NCBI RefSeq assembly: GCF_004102725.1
Contig: NZ_LHQS01000002.1
Coordinates: 186,001 to 250,000, forward strand
From: Methanoculleus taiwanensis
Lineage (GTDB): Archaea; Halobacteriota; Methanomicrobia; Methanomicrobiales; Methanoculleaceae
Direction: 5' to 3'
DNA length: 64,000 nucleotides
Part shown: positions 44,295 to 52,001 of the stretch, one piece after another
How positions within the stretch are numbered: position 1 is the first letter of the stretch
Layout: each line of letters starts with the position of its first letter
Program-made: the position numbers and the translations under genes
The notes under the pieces: model-generated
Seen by the model: only the letters and a program-made list of their open reading frames with translations
Told to the model about the DNA's origin: nothing
Databases searched by the model: none

Positions 44295-44921
44295 ATGGTA
44301 GACCTGAAGAAACACGGTGCAACTATTGCACTTCTTTTTACCCTCCTCGTGATGCTCTCCTACAGTGTCGAACCGATACGGGTGGGAGTCGGCTCAGCTA
44401 TGGATGCACTGCTCGGACCGCTGCTCGACGTCTACGGGGTGCCCTTCTTCGTGATGATCCTGATTCTCTCCGGCATCACCGGTCTCTACTCGTCCCTCGT
44501 CCAGAAGTATACCATCGACTACGAGCGTATGCAGGATGTGCAGGCGAAGATGAAGGATTTCCAGAAGGAGTTCCGCGAGGCGCAGCTCTCCGGCGACGAG
44601 AAGAAGATCAAGAAGCTCGAAGGTAAGCGCGATCGGATGATGCAGGATCAACTGGAGATGTCCAAGCAGCAGTTCCAGCCGATGGCGATCATTCTCCTGC
44701 TGTCTGTTCCTATCTTCTTCTGGCTTCTCTTCAGGCTACCCCATACCGGAGCTTCCGAGGTCCTCGATCTTACGAACGCCATCGTTCTCCCCTTCTTCGG
44801 GAAGGTCGCCCTTGCGGCAAACGCATTCTGGGTTGTCCCGGCATGGATCCTCTGGTACATGATCTGCTCGCTCACCATCAGTCAGGTGATCCGAAAATCG
44901 CTCAACATCGGAGGCATCTGA
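44295..44921 (+). CDS. DUF106 membrane protein of the Oxa1/YidC/EMC3 superfamily
   Basis: Archaeal YidC-like insertase relative of 208 residues. It has an N-terminal helix, a second helix (about 50-68), a cytoplasmic coiled coil (about 75-118; MQDVQAKMKDFQKEFREAQL then KKIKKLEGKRDRMMQD), and two further C-terminal membrane segments. This is the layout known for DUF106 proteins. Its place right behind secY and adkA supports a role in membrane-protein insertion. The stop overlaps the cmk start (TGATG). Confidence 0.88.
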   Translation: MVDLKKHGATIALLFTLLVMLSYSVEPIRVGVGSAMDALLGPLLDVYGVPFFVMILILSGITGLYSSLVQKYTIDYERMQDVQAKMKDFQKEFREAQLSGDEKKIKKLEGKRDRMMQDQLEMSKQQFQPMAIILLLSVPIFFWLLFRLPHTGASEVLDLTNAIVLPFFGKVALAANAFWVVPAWILWYMICSLTISQVIRKSLNIGGI

Positions 44922-45448
44922 TGCGTATCACGGTGAGCGGGCCGCCCGGCAGCGGGACGACATCGCTTGCAAAGTACCTTGCCGCGAAGTACGATCTCAC
45001 ATTCATATCCGCCGGTGAGGTGTTCCGCCAGCTCGCACGCGAACACGAGATGGATCTCTCGGCCTTTGGTGAGTATGCGAAACGCGATCCGTCGGTGGAT
45101 AAGATGATCGATGCCCGCCAGAAGGAGATAGGCGAGAATACCCGGGATATCGTCGTCGAGGGCAGACTCTCGGGGTGGATGGTGGAGAACGCCGATCTGA
45201 AGATCTGGCTCAACGCCTCGCTTCACTGCCGGGCAGAACGGATCTCCGGGCGGGATCAGCTCGATGCAGAGGCTGCCCGGGAAAAGACCCTCGAGCGGCA
45301 GCGCTGCGAGGCCGAACGGTATCTCGGATACTACGATATCGATATCAACGACTGTTCGCCCTACGACCTTGTGCTCTCGTCGGAGAGGTTCAAGGTCGAA
45401 GAGCTCGGTTCGATCGTCGATGCGGCGATTGCGTGCCTGAAACAGTAA
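44921..45448 (+). CDS. cmk: Cytidylate kinase
   Basis: Phosphorylates CMP/dCMP. The 175-residue archaeal type has the P-loop ITVSGPPGSGTTSLAKYLA (residues 3-21), FISAGEVFRQLA, and IVVEGRLSGWMVENADLKIW. A GGAGG ribosome site (about 44909-44915) lies just before the ATG. It is the last gene of the super-operon. A T-rich run (CTTCTTTTCTTTCC, about 45459-45472) after the stop may terminate it. The eL34 and eL14 genes that often follow cmk in archaea are not here. Confidence 0.93.
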   Translation: MRITVSGPPGSGTTSLAKYLAAKYDLTFISAGEVFRQLAREHEMDLSAFGEYAKRDPSVDKMIDARQKEIGENTRDIVVEGRLSGWMVENADLKIWLNASLHCRAERISGRDQLDAEAAREKTLERQRCEAERYLGYYDIDINDCSPYDLVLSSERFKVEELGSIVDAAIACLKQ

Positions 45449-45510
45449 TCTCTTCGTCTTCTTTTCTTTCCGGCATACGTTCAAGTAGTCTTCCGGGATA
45501 CTTCCGGTCC

Positions 45511-46530
45511 ATGTCCACCTGCTGTGCGATCACGAATGCGATCTTTGCTCTCCACGACGATCCCCGCCATCCCGAGTCGCAGGCACGTCTTGAGCTCGCA
45601 CTCGGCGGTGTGCCGGGGAGTGTGCAGCGGCTTTTGGCCGAACCGGTGACGCCGGCCGACCTCCTCCGCGTGCATGCGGCAGAAGAGATCGCTGCCGTCC
45701 GGGAGAGATCTGCCCGATGTCTCCCTGGAAATATCTGTTATCTCGATGCCGACACCTATGTTACATCACGGTCGTTCGAGGTCGCGCTCGCCGCCGCCGG
45801 AGCAGCGAGTTTCGCAGTCGAACGGGCACGCGACGGGGATCACGCGTTCGCGTTTGTGCGGCCGCCCGGGCATCATGCGACCCGGACGCGCCCGATGGGC
45901 TTCTGCCTCTTCAATAATATCGCCGTCGCCGTATCGGGGGCTCTTTCCGGGACTTCGCGGATTGCCGTCGTCGACTGGGACGTCCACCACGGCAACGGCA
46001 CGGATCAGGCCTTCTCCGGAACCGATCGGGTGCTCTATATCTCGGTGCACCAGGCCGGGATCTTTCCCGGCACCGGATGGCCGGAAGAACGGGGGACGGG
46101 CGCCGGTGTTGGGTATACGGTGAATCTGCCCCTCAAGTGGGGCTGTGGTGGTGCCGACTACGATCTCGTCTTTGAGCAGGTTGTCTGCCCTGCTCTGGAC
46201 GCATTCCAACCCGATATCGTGGCGGTATCGGCGGGGTTCGATGGTTCGGTTGACGACCCTCTCGGCTCGATGCTTCTCTTGCCGGCCGATTACGGGCGGA
46301 TGACCCGGAAGATCATGGACGTCTACGACGGCGGGATTGCCCTCATTCTCGAGGGTGGATACGGCCTGTCATGCGGTGAAGCGGTTGCCGAGGTCTTCGC
46401 AGCGCTCGCGGGCCGCCGGTTCGATCCTGCTCGTGGAATCCCCGCCGGAAACACTCGTGCTCTGACCCGGCAGTTCTCCGGTATCGGAGACGCTCTCCGC
46501 ATGGGTGCCGCGAGCATGACGAAACCGTAA
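45511..46530 (+). CDS. Histone deacetylase / acetylpolyamine amidohydrolase family protein
   Basis: Zinc-dependent deacetylase fold of 339 residues. Landmarks are HDDPRHPESQARLE near the N-terminus, the charge-relay RPPGHHATRTRPMGFCLFNN, zinc ligands in DWDVHHGNGT and SAGFDGSVDDPLG, and the LEGGY loop near the C-terminus. Natural substrates in archaea may be acetylated chromatin proteins such as Alba, or acetylpolyamines; neither can be chosen from sequence. ATG at 45511 is selected because conserved HDAC sequence begins soon after it and upstream frame lies inside cmk. Confidence 0.88.
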   Translation: MSTCCAITNAIFALHDDPRHPESQARLELALGGVPGSVQRLLAEPVTPADLLRVHAAEEIAAVRERSARCLPGNICYLDADTYVTSRSFEVALAAAGAASFAVERARDGDHAFAFVRPPGHHATRTRPMGFCLFNNIAVAVSGALSGTSRIAVVDWDVHHGNGTDQAFSGTDRVLYISVHQAGIFPGTGWPEERGTGAGVGYTVNLPLKWGCGGADYDLVFEQVVCPALDAFQPDIVAVSAGFDGSVDDPLGSMLLLPADYGRMTRKIMDVYDGGIALILEGGYGLSCGEAVAEVFAALAGRRFDPARGIPAGNTRALTRQFSGIGDALRMGAASMTKP

Positions 46531-46559
46531 AGAGCGAGGAGGGTACCATCGTCTCTGTT

Positions 46560-47768
46560 ATGGTCTCCCTGGATGATGTCCGCCGTGCTGCCGGGCGGCT
46601 GCTGGGGCGAGTCCTGCATACCCCGCTCGTCTACTCTCCGAGCTTCTCACGCATGACCGGAACTGAAGTCTATCTCAAGCTCGAGAATCTGCAGAAGACC
46701 GGTTCGTTCAAGATCCGCGGAGCAACCAATGCCATCTTCGTCCACCGTAATGTGATAGGGCCCGGCGGTGTCGTCACGGCTTCGGCGGGAAACCATGCAC
46801 AGGGAGTTGCCCTTGCCGCCCGGGAGTTCGGTATTCCGGCAACGATTGTCATGCCGGAGAATGCGTCGCTTGCAAAACAGGAAGCGACCCGGAGGTACGG
46901 CGCCCGGGTGCTCCTGCGGGGAGAGCGGCTTGCCGAGACCCTGTCGATAGCAGAGGAGATCGCCTGCCGGGAGGGTCTCTTCTCTATCCACCCTTACGAC
47001 GACCCTTTCGTTATTGCCGGGCAGGGAACTGTCGGTCTTGAGATCCTCGACGATCTGCCCGATCCCGATCTCATCATCGTCCCCATCGGCGGAGGCGGCC
47101 TCGCCGCCGGCCTTGCCACCGCCGTCAGGGCGATCAATCCGGCTACACGGATCGTTGGTGTCGAGGCTGCAGCATGCCCCTCCGCCTGCGAAGCATGCCG
47201 GATCGGCGAGCGGGTCAGCATCGATCCCGAGTACTCCATTGCGGACGGGATCATCGTCAGGCAGGTCGGAAAGGAGACGTTCCCCGTTATCCGCGATCTG
47301 GTCGACGAGATAGTTCTCGTCACCGAGGAGGAGATTGCTGCTGCCGTCGTTCACCTCCTCGAGCGGAAGAAGATTCTGGCCGAAGGCGCCGGCGCCGTTT
47401 CACTTGCGGCTCTGCTGAACGGCAGTATCCGGATCCCGCACGGGATTCGGGTTGTTCCCGTCATCAGCGGCGGCAACATCGATCCGCTGATCCTCGACCG
47501 GATTCTCCGCCGGCAGTTCCTGAAGATGGGGCGGGTCATGCGGTTTTCGGTCTGCCTGCAGGACGAACCCGGAGCGCTTGTCGGACTGCTCTCTCTCCTG
47601 ACCCGCCTTCGTGTAAATATCCTCACGATTCAGCACGCCAGGCACGGCAGAGACCTTTCCCTCCTCGCATCCCGGGTTGACATCGAGATGGAGACCCGGG
47701 GGCACGAACATATCCGTGAGATTGAGGCGGTGCTCGCAGAGGCAGGATACCGGGTCAGCCTGGGGTGA
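46560..47768 (+). CDS. ilvA: Threonine ammonia-lyase (PLP-dependent, with ACT domain)
   Basis: Deaminates threonine to 2-oxobutyrate for isoleucine synthesis or threonine breakdown. The PLP lysine is in LENLQKTGSFKIRGATNA (about residues 40-57), and TASAGNHAQGVAL and the glycine loop IVPIGGGGLAAGL follow. An ACT domain (about 325-402, FSVCLQDEPGALVGLLSLLT) could bind a regulatory amino acid. The size (402) matches the single-ACT form (TdcB/IlvA1). It lies 29 nt after the deacetylase gene. Confidence 0.9.
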   Translation: MVSLDDVRRAAGRLLGRVLHTPLVYSPSFSRMTGTEVYLKLENLQKTGSFKIRGATNAIFVHRNVIGPGGVVTASAGNHAQGVALAAREFGIPATIVMPENASLAKQEATRRYGARVLLRGERLAETLSIAEEIACREGLFSIHPYDDPFVIAGQGTVGLEILDDLPDPDLIIVPIGGGGLAAGLATAVRAINPATRIVGVEAAACPSACEACRIGERVSIDPEYSIADGIIVRQVGKETFPVIRDLVDEIVLVTEEEIAAAVVHLLERKKILAEGAGAVSLAALLNGSIRIPHGIRVVPVISGGNIDPLILDRILRRQFLKMGRVMRFSVCLQDEPGALVGLLSLLTRLRVNILTIQHARHGRDLSLLASRVDIEMETRGHEHIREIEAVLAEAGYRVSLG

Positions 47769-47807
47769 AGGAAATCTTCATCAGGGTAGCGGCACCCGGG
47801 TAGTGGC

Positions 47808-48434
47808 ATGAGCCTTCTGCTCGGACCTCCCGGAAGCGGTGTACAGTGGGCATGGGTCTGCGGCATACTTCTGCTCCTTGTTGCAGGCGTGGTGCCACCC
47901 GTGAGTGCACAGCAGACCGTCACTGCATATCTCGGTGAAGAGATCCCACTCTCGGGGGCGAGCACCGGAAGCGAGACGGTCTATCTCTTCGTGACCGGCC
48001 CGAACCTCCCGGCGGGCGGCGGAAGCCTGGAGAGTCCCTTTGATCCGGTCGTTACCGGAGAGCCCGAAACCTTCACCACGGCACCGGTCCGGGGGGACGA
48101 TACCTGGTCGGTGCGATGGGATACGGCCGGAACCGGTCTTGACGGTGGTAAGTACTCCGTATACATCGTCGATGCGCCGGTCGGTCGCAGGGATCTTGCC
48201 GGTCACTCCTATGCCGTCGTCCCCGTCGTCCTGATCGGGCCCGGGTCGGTGGGTGTTGTCGAAACGCCCGCTGCGGAAACCACGGCGGAGCTCACTACTA
48301 CACCCACACCGTCGCCGACCGGGTTGCCGGCGACGGCACCGACTCCTGCGGCGACACCTGCTCCCGCTCCGCTTGCGGGCACCATTGCCGCATGCATTAT
48401 CGTGGGCGCGCTGCTGGCGATGCGTCACCGGTGA
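47808..48434 (+). CDS. Small membrane-anchored protein with an S-layer-like domain
   Basis: Predicted surface protein of 208 residues. It has a signal peptide (about 1-36, ending VSAQQ), one Ig-like domain (about 37-145), a Pro/Thr/Ala-rich linker (about 155-188) and a C-terminal membrane helix with a short basic end. The domain closely resembles one domain of the main S-layer protein (about residues 362-475 there): both share the order LGEEIPLSG/IGEEITLSG, FVTGPNLPAGG/FLTGPNLGANG, DDTWSVRWDT/DDTWSYKWDT and GGKYSVYIVDAP/SGTYTIYAVSAP. The tail lacks the PGF tripeptide. A minor envelope component is the likely role. Confidence 0.75.
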   Translation: MSLLLGPPGSGVQWAWVCGILLLLVAGVVPPVSAQQTVTAYLGEEIPLSGASTGSETVYLFVTGPNLPAGGGSLESPFDPVVTGEPETFTTAPVRGDDTWSVRWDTAGTGLDGGKYSVYIVDAPVGRRDLAGHSYAVVPVVLIGPGSVGVVETPAAETTAELTTTPTPSPTGLPATAPTPAATPAPAPLAGTIAACIIVGALLAMRHR

Positions 48435-48507
48435 CACTTCATCAGGCAGACTCCTTTTTTCGGGACAGCCTCACGGATCGCTGCGGGAGGGCAACAGCAA
48501 AGAGTCT

Positions 48508-48518
48508 ATTATATATAC
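48508..48518 (+). promoter_or_regulatory. TATA box upstream of the ECF transporter
   Basis: ATTATATATAC is a strong match; a second TATA-like GTTTATACAT follows at 48531-48540. Either gives a leader of 130-150 nt before the ATG at 48694. Confidence 0.5.
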
Positions 48519-48592
48519 TCGAATGTACAAGTTTATACATAGATGTTTGATAATGTAATGTGCATGGTATGCCGGACAGCTTCCCGTTTCGA

Positions 48593-48634
48593 ACGGTCGC
48601 CCTCACAGCCTCGCTGGCGTCCGTGGTGATTTTT
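48593..48634 (+). promoter_or_regulatory. Leader hairpin followed by U-tract, possible attenuator of the ECF transporter
   Basis: ACGG-CGCC (48593-48601) pairs with GGCG-CCGT (48616-48624), 4+4 bp with one T-T mismatch. It is followed within 10 nt by TTTTT (48630-48634). This terminator-like structure lies between the promoter and the start codon, so it could attenuate transcription or be part of a ligand-sensing leader. Confidence 0.4.
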
Positions 48635-48693
48635 CTTCCCATTCATCCCATATCCTGCATCGATAACCGAATATCCCAGCCTAACGATCGAAT

Positions 48694-50796
48694 ATGAAAT
48701 CACGAGATATAGCAATCGTCGGTATTCTCCTCGCCATAGGGGCGATCGTGAGATACCTCTCTCTCCTGGTTCCAGGCCCAATCGTCTCGAACCTTGTAAT
48801 CGCCTTCTACTGCCTTGCCGTCATTCTCATCCTCCCGACGGTGAAGGAAGCAGTCGGCATCGGCATCGTCTCGGGAGTCGTCTGTGCACTGATCAGCCAC
48901 TCGGTCTTCCCGCCCGGGAACCTGATCAGCGAACCCATCGGCGCAATCGTCTGCCTTGGTGTCGCCCTCCTGCTCCGCGACCGTATCGTCGTTGCCCCTG
49001 CGGTAACGACTTTCATCGCCACGCTGGCAAGCGGCCTCACGTTCGTTGCCATTGCCATTCTGGCTCAGTACCCGGTTATCGTCGGGAAGTACGGCACGAT
49101 TGACGCTTTTCTGGTCGTCACGGTGCCGATCGTCCTGCTGGCCGCAGGTGTCAACGGCGTGGTTGCCCAGGCTCTCTACATTCCTGCATCCCGGGTTCTG
49201 ATGCGGACGCAGCGGCGTTCTGCACCGGGCGGCGGTGTGGGGAACGGCGGCCTTACCGTCCGGAATGCGGCGGTGGATGCGCCGATCAGCATGAGCAATG
49301 TATCCTACACCTACCCCCAGGGAACAGAGCCCGCCCTTGCCGGTATCGACCTTGACGTTGTGCGGGGAGAGTGCCTTCTCGTAACCGGGCCGACCGGCGC
49401 CGGGAAGACGACGCTCTGCCTTGCCGCCTCCGGTATTCTCTATCACGAATACGGCGGCGTGTTTGCCGGCAATCTCAGCATCGCCGGAAAGGATGTCGCG
49501 GCATACCGGGACATGGGTGAGATTGGAAGACAGATCGGGGTCGTCTTCGACGATGCCGACGCTCAGCTCATCTTCACGACCGTCGAAGAGGAAGTGGTCT
49601 CGGGTCTCGAGAACCAGGGACTCGACCGTGTCGAGATGCAGCGGCGGATGGACTATGTCACCGATGTCACCGGCATCGCCCACCTGCTCGAACGTGCACC
49701 GCATACCCTCTCCGGCGGCCAGAAGCAGCGGGTCACGATCGCAGCCACGCTGGCGCTCGGAACGGATCTCCTCATCCTTGACGAACCGACTGCGGAACTC
49801 GATACGATCGCCACCGAGGCAATCTTCCAGATCCTGCAGCGCCTGAAAGATGAAGGAAAGACGATCGTGATCGTCGAGCATAAAGTCGATGAGCTTGCCC
49901 GGCTCGCCGACCGGATGATCCTGGTAGAGGACGGACGGATCGCTGCCGAGGGAACGCCCGCCGAACTGCTGAAGAGCGACCGCATCAGGAGCCTCATCGA
50001 GGTCGACGATGCACCCACGCCTGATGTTCTCTCCGCTGCCCCGGTGAGCGTTCCTGCGCAGCCATCCGCAGGTATCAGCCCGATTATAACCGTGTGCGGG
50101 CTTGTCCACCGGTATGGCGAGGCGACCGCTCTTGCAGGCGTTGACCTCGAGATACTTTCCGGCGATATCGTCGCCATTGTCGGCGAGAACGGATCCGGGA
50201 AGACAACCCTTGTCAAACACTTTAACGGGCTGCTTCGGCCGACCGAGGGCACCGTTCTTGTCGACGGACTCGATGCGGCCACGACGCCGGTGACGGAGCT
50301 CGCCCGGCATGTCGGTCTCGTCTTCCAGAACCCCGATACCATGCTCTTTGCCGAGACGGTGGAAGAGGAGATCGCGTTCGGCCTTTCGAACATCGGGCTT
50401 GCTGATCACCAGGAAGTGATCGATGCCGTCCTCGAGGAGGTCGGTCTCACCGATCACCGGAATCAGTATCCCCGTTCGCTCAGCCGTGGAGAACGCCAGC
50501 GTCTTGCGCTTGCCTGTGTCATCGCTATGCGGCCGAAGGTGATCGTCCTCGACGAACCGACGACCGGACTCGATGCCAGGGAGACGCAGCGCGTGATGGA
50601 GATCGTCCAGCGGCTCCAGAGGGAGGGATGCACCATCCTGATGGTCACCCACAACATGCGGCTTGTGCGCGAGTATGCCGACCGCATCATTGCAATGGAA
50701 GACGGAATCATTCTCCGGGACGTCCGGAACTTTGAGGAGATTGCATGCCAGAAATTATGCAGTATATCAACAGGGACAGCTACTTCCACCGTTTAA
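48694..50796 (+). CDS. ECF-type transporter: fused S component and two ATPase domains
   Basis: A 700-residue single chain. Residues 1-175 are a multi-helix membrane domain resembling ECF S components (substrate capture), with IAFYCLAVILILPTVKEAV and ISHSVFPPGNLISEPIGAI; they look closest to TrpP-like ones, a tentative judgement. Residues about 205-450 form the first ABC ATPase (Walker A GPTGAGKTT near 232, signature LSGGQKQR, Walker B LLILDEPTAELD). Residues about 470-690 form the second (Walker A GENGSGKTT near 496, unusual signature LSRGERQR, Walker B VIVLDEPTTGLD). The T component is encoded next and overlaps by 52 nt. The usual ECF genes for S, A and A' are separate, so the fusion is noteworthy. 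Confidence 0.85.
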   Translation: MKSRDIAIVGILLAIGAIVRYLSLLVPGPIVSNLVIAFYCLAVILILPTVKEAVGIGIVSGVVCALISHSVFPPGNLISEPIGAIVCLGVALLLRDRIVVAPAVTTFIATLASGLTFVAIAILAQYPVIVGKYGTIDAFLVVTVPIVLLAAGVNGVVAQALYIPASRVLMRTQRRSAPGGGVGNGGLTVRNAAVDAPISMSNVSYTYPQGTEPALAGIDLDVVRGECLLVTGPTGAGKTTLCLAASGILYHEYGGVFAGNLSIAGKDVAAYRDMGEIGRQIGVVFDDADAQLIFTTVEEEVVSGLENQGLDRVEMQRRMDYVTDVTGIAHLLERAPHTLSGGQKQRVTIAATLALGTDLLILDEPTAELDTIATEAIFQILQRLKDEGKTIVIVEHKVDELARLADRMILVEDGRIAAEGTPAELLKSDRIRSLIEVDDAPTPDVLSAAPVSVPAQPSAGISPIITVCGLVHRYGEATALAGVDLEILSGDIVAIVGENGSGKTTLVKHFNGLLRPTEGTVLVDGLDAATTPVTELARHVGLVFQNPDTMLFAETVEEEIAFGLSNIGLADHQEVIDAVLEEVGLTDHRNQYPRSLSRGERQRLALACVIAMRPKVIVLDEPTTGLDARETQRVMEIVQRLQREGCTILMVTHNMRLVREYADRIIAMEDGIILRDVRNFEEIACQKLCSISTGTATSTV

Positions 50797-51518
50797 ATCC
50801 CATGACCAAGGTCGCCTTTACCGGGCTTGTGGTCGTCCTCGCCGTCATCCTGACCGAGGTTCCGGCGCTCACGCTGCTCGTCGGCCTTATCCTGGTTGCA
50901 GCAGCGGTGAGCGGTCTTGCCCGCGAACTTCTGCGGCAGATCCCCCTCCTCATATCCCTCGCGGTCAGTCTGCTCATCCTGACGGTGCTGACCCTGCAGA
51001 GCGGCGAGGTGCTCGGGTACCTGATCCCGATCGCTGGCGGGTACATCCCGATCACCACAGGTGCCATCGACCTTGCGGTTTCGATGACCCTGCGGTTTGT
51101 CGCGATGATCTTTGCCTTCCAGCTCTTCATCGTCTCCACGCAGCCACGCGATCTCGTGCAGGTGATGGACAGACTTCACATGCCGATCGATTACACGCTC
51201 ATGTTCCTGATCGCGCTGCGGTTTATTCCGAGCCTTCAGCTCGAGGGAAAGCGGATTCACGAAGCCCAGCTCGCCCGGGCGTATGCACCGGGAAAAGGGC
51301 TTATGGGAAAGATCAGGAGTCTCTTCCCGGTTGTCATCCCGCTGGTCTCAAACTCCCTCGGGAAAGCGAATGTCCTCGGCCTGACGATCGACCTGCGGGG
51401 GTACCGGAACGGGACGCGGACGCCTCTTCGCGAGGTTGGTTTCGGTGCCGCAGACGGGATCGGGTTCGCCCTGATGGCACTCTGCGCCGCAGGTTTCGTC
51501 GCCCTTATCCTCCTGTAA
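50745..51518 (+). CDS. ecfT: ECF transporter transmembrane T component
   Basis: Membrane coupling protein of 257 residues. It has the N-terminal NRDSYFHRLNPMTKVAFTGL motif typical of EcfT/CbiQ, four to five membrane helices, and two cytoplasmic coupling helices with Ala-Arg-Gly-type motifs: AQLARAYAPG near residue 178 and TIDLRGYRNG near residue 217. It overlaps the end of the fused S-A-A gene by 52 nt in another frame, so expression is probably translationally coupled and the complex would be two polypeptides. Confidence 0.88.
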   Translation: MPEIMQYINRDSYFHRLNPMTKVAFTGLVVVLAVILTEVPALTLLVGLILVAAAVSGLARELLRQIPLLISLAVSLLILTVLTLQSGEVLGYLIPIAGGYIPITTGAIDLAVSMTLRFVAMIFAFQLFIVSTQPRDLVQVMDRLHMPIDYTLMFLIALRFIPSLQLEGKRIHEAQLARAYAPGKGLMGKIRSLFPVVIPLVSNSLGKANVLGLTIDLRGYRNGTRTPLREVGFGAADGIGFALMALCAAGFVALILL

Positions 51519-51533
51519 ACAGAAGAGATCCGT

Positions 51534-51968
51534 ATGGGATTAGCCGGCCGGAATACCGGGCACTTGCCCCCGTCATTTTTTGTCTTCTATATTGGCGGCA
51601 GCGGGGGGCCGTCGCTGTATCTCCGACTGGAGGGAGATACGCTCATCTGTGAGCGGACGGCAGGTGGGCGGTACTCGGGAGACGTCCTTGAGCTCGCGCC
51701 GGGTCACGATGCCTGGGAGGCGTTCTTCGCGGCGCTCGAGCGGATTGGTGTCTGGGACTGGGAGAGTGAGTACGACGGTGTTCACGCCTGCTCCGATGTA
51801 ACCTACTGGCACCTCCGCCTGGAGGCGGGAGAGCGCACCATCTCGTCGCGCGGTGCGAACGCATATCCCGGTACCGGTGCCGATGAACCGTCTGAATCGT
51901 TTACAGCGCTCCTCACTTTGCTGTACTCCTTTATCGATATGTGCAGTCGCAGGCACTCCCTGCCATAA
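51534..51968 (+). CDS. Uncharacterised small acidic protein
   Basis: A 144-residue product with no membrane helix or signal peptide. The N-terminal half is beta-rich (FFVFYIGGSGGPSLYLRLEG, then RTAGGRYSGDVLELAPG). The middle has WEAFFAALERIGVWDWESEY and WHLRLEAGERTISSRGANAY, and the last third is helical. This order of short strands around a Trp-rich core resembles small DUF families of hypothetical archaeal and bacterial proteins, but I cannot name one. It starts 15 nt after the ecfT stop and may be co-transcribed with the transporter. Confidence 0.6.
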   Translation: MGLAGRNTGHLPPSFFVFYIGGSGGPSLYLRLEGDTLICERTAGGRYSGDVLELAPGHDAWEAFFAALERIGVWDWESEYDGVHACSDVTYWHLRLEAGERTISSRGANAYPGTGADEPSESFTALLTLLYSFIDMCSRRHSLP

Positions 51969-52001
51969 CCTCATATTTTTCGCCGCCCAACGGTGTACCT
52001 C

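Noticed and set aside
48700-50652. 650-codon open frame antisense to the ECF fusion gene
   Set aside because: The coding strand shows two complete ABC ATPase domains; the antisense product is Asp/Arg/His-rich without domain signs.
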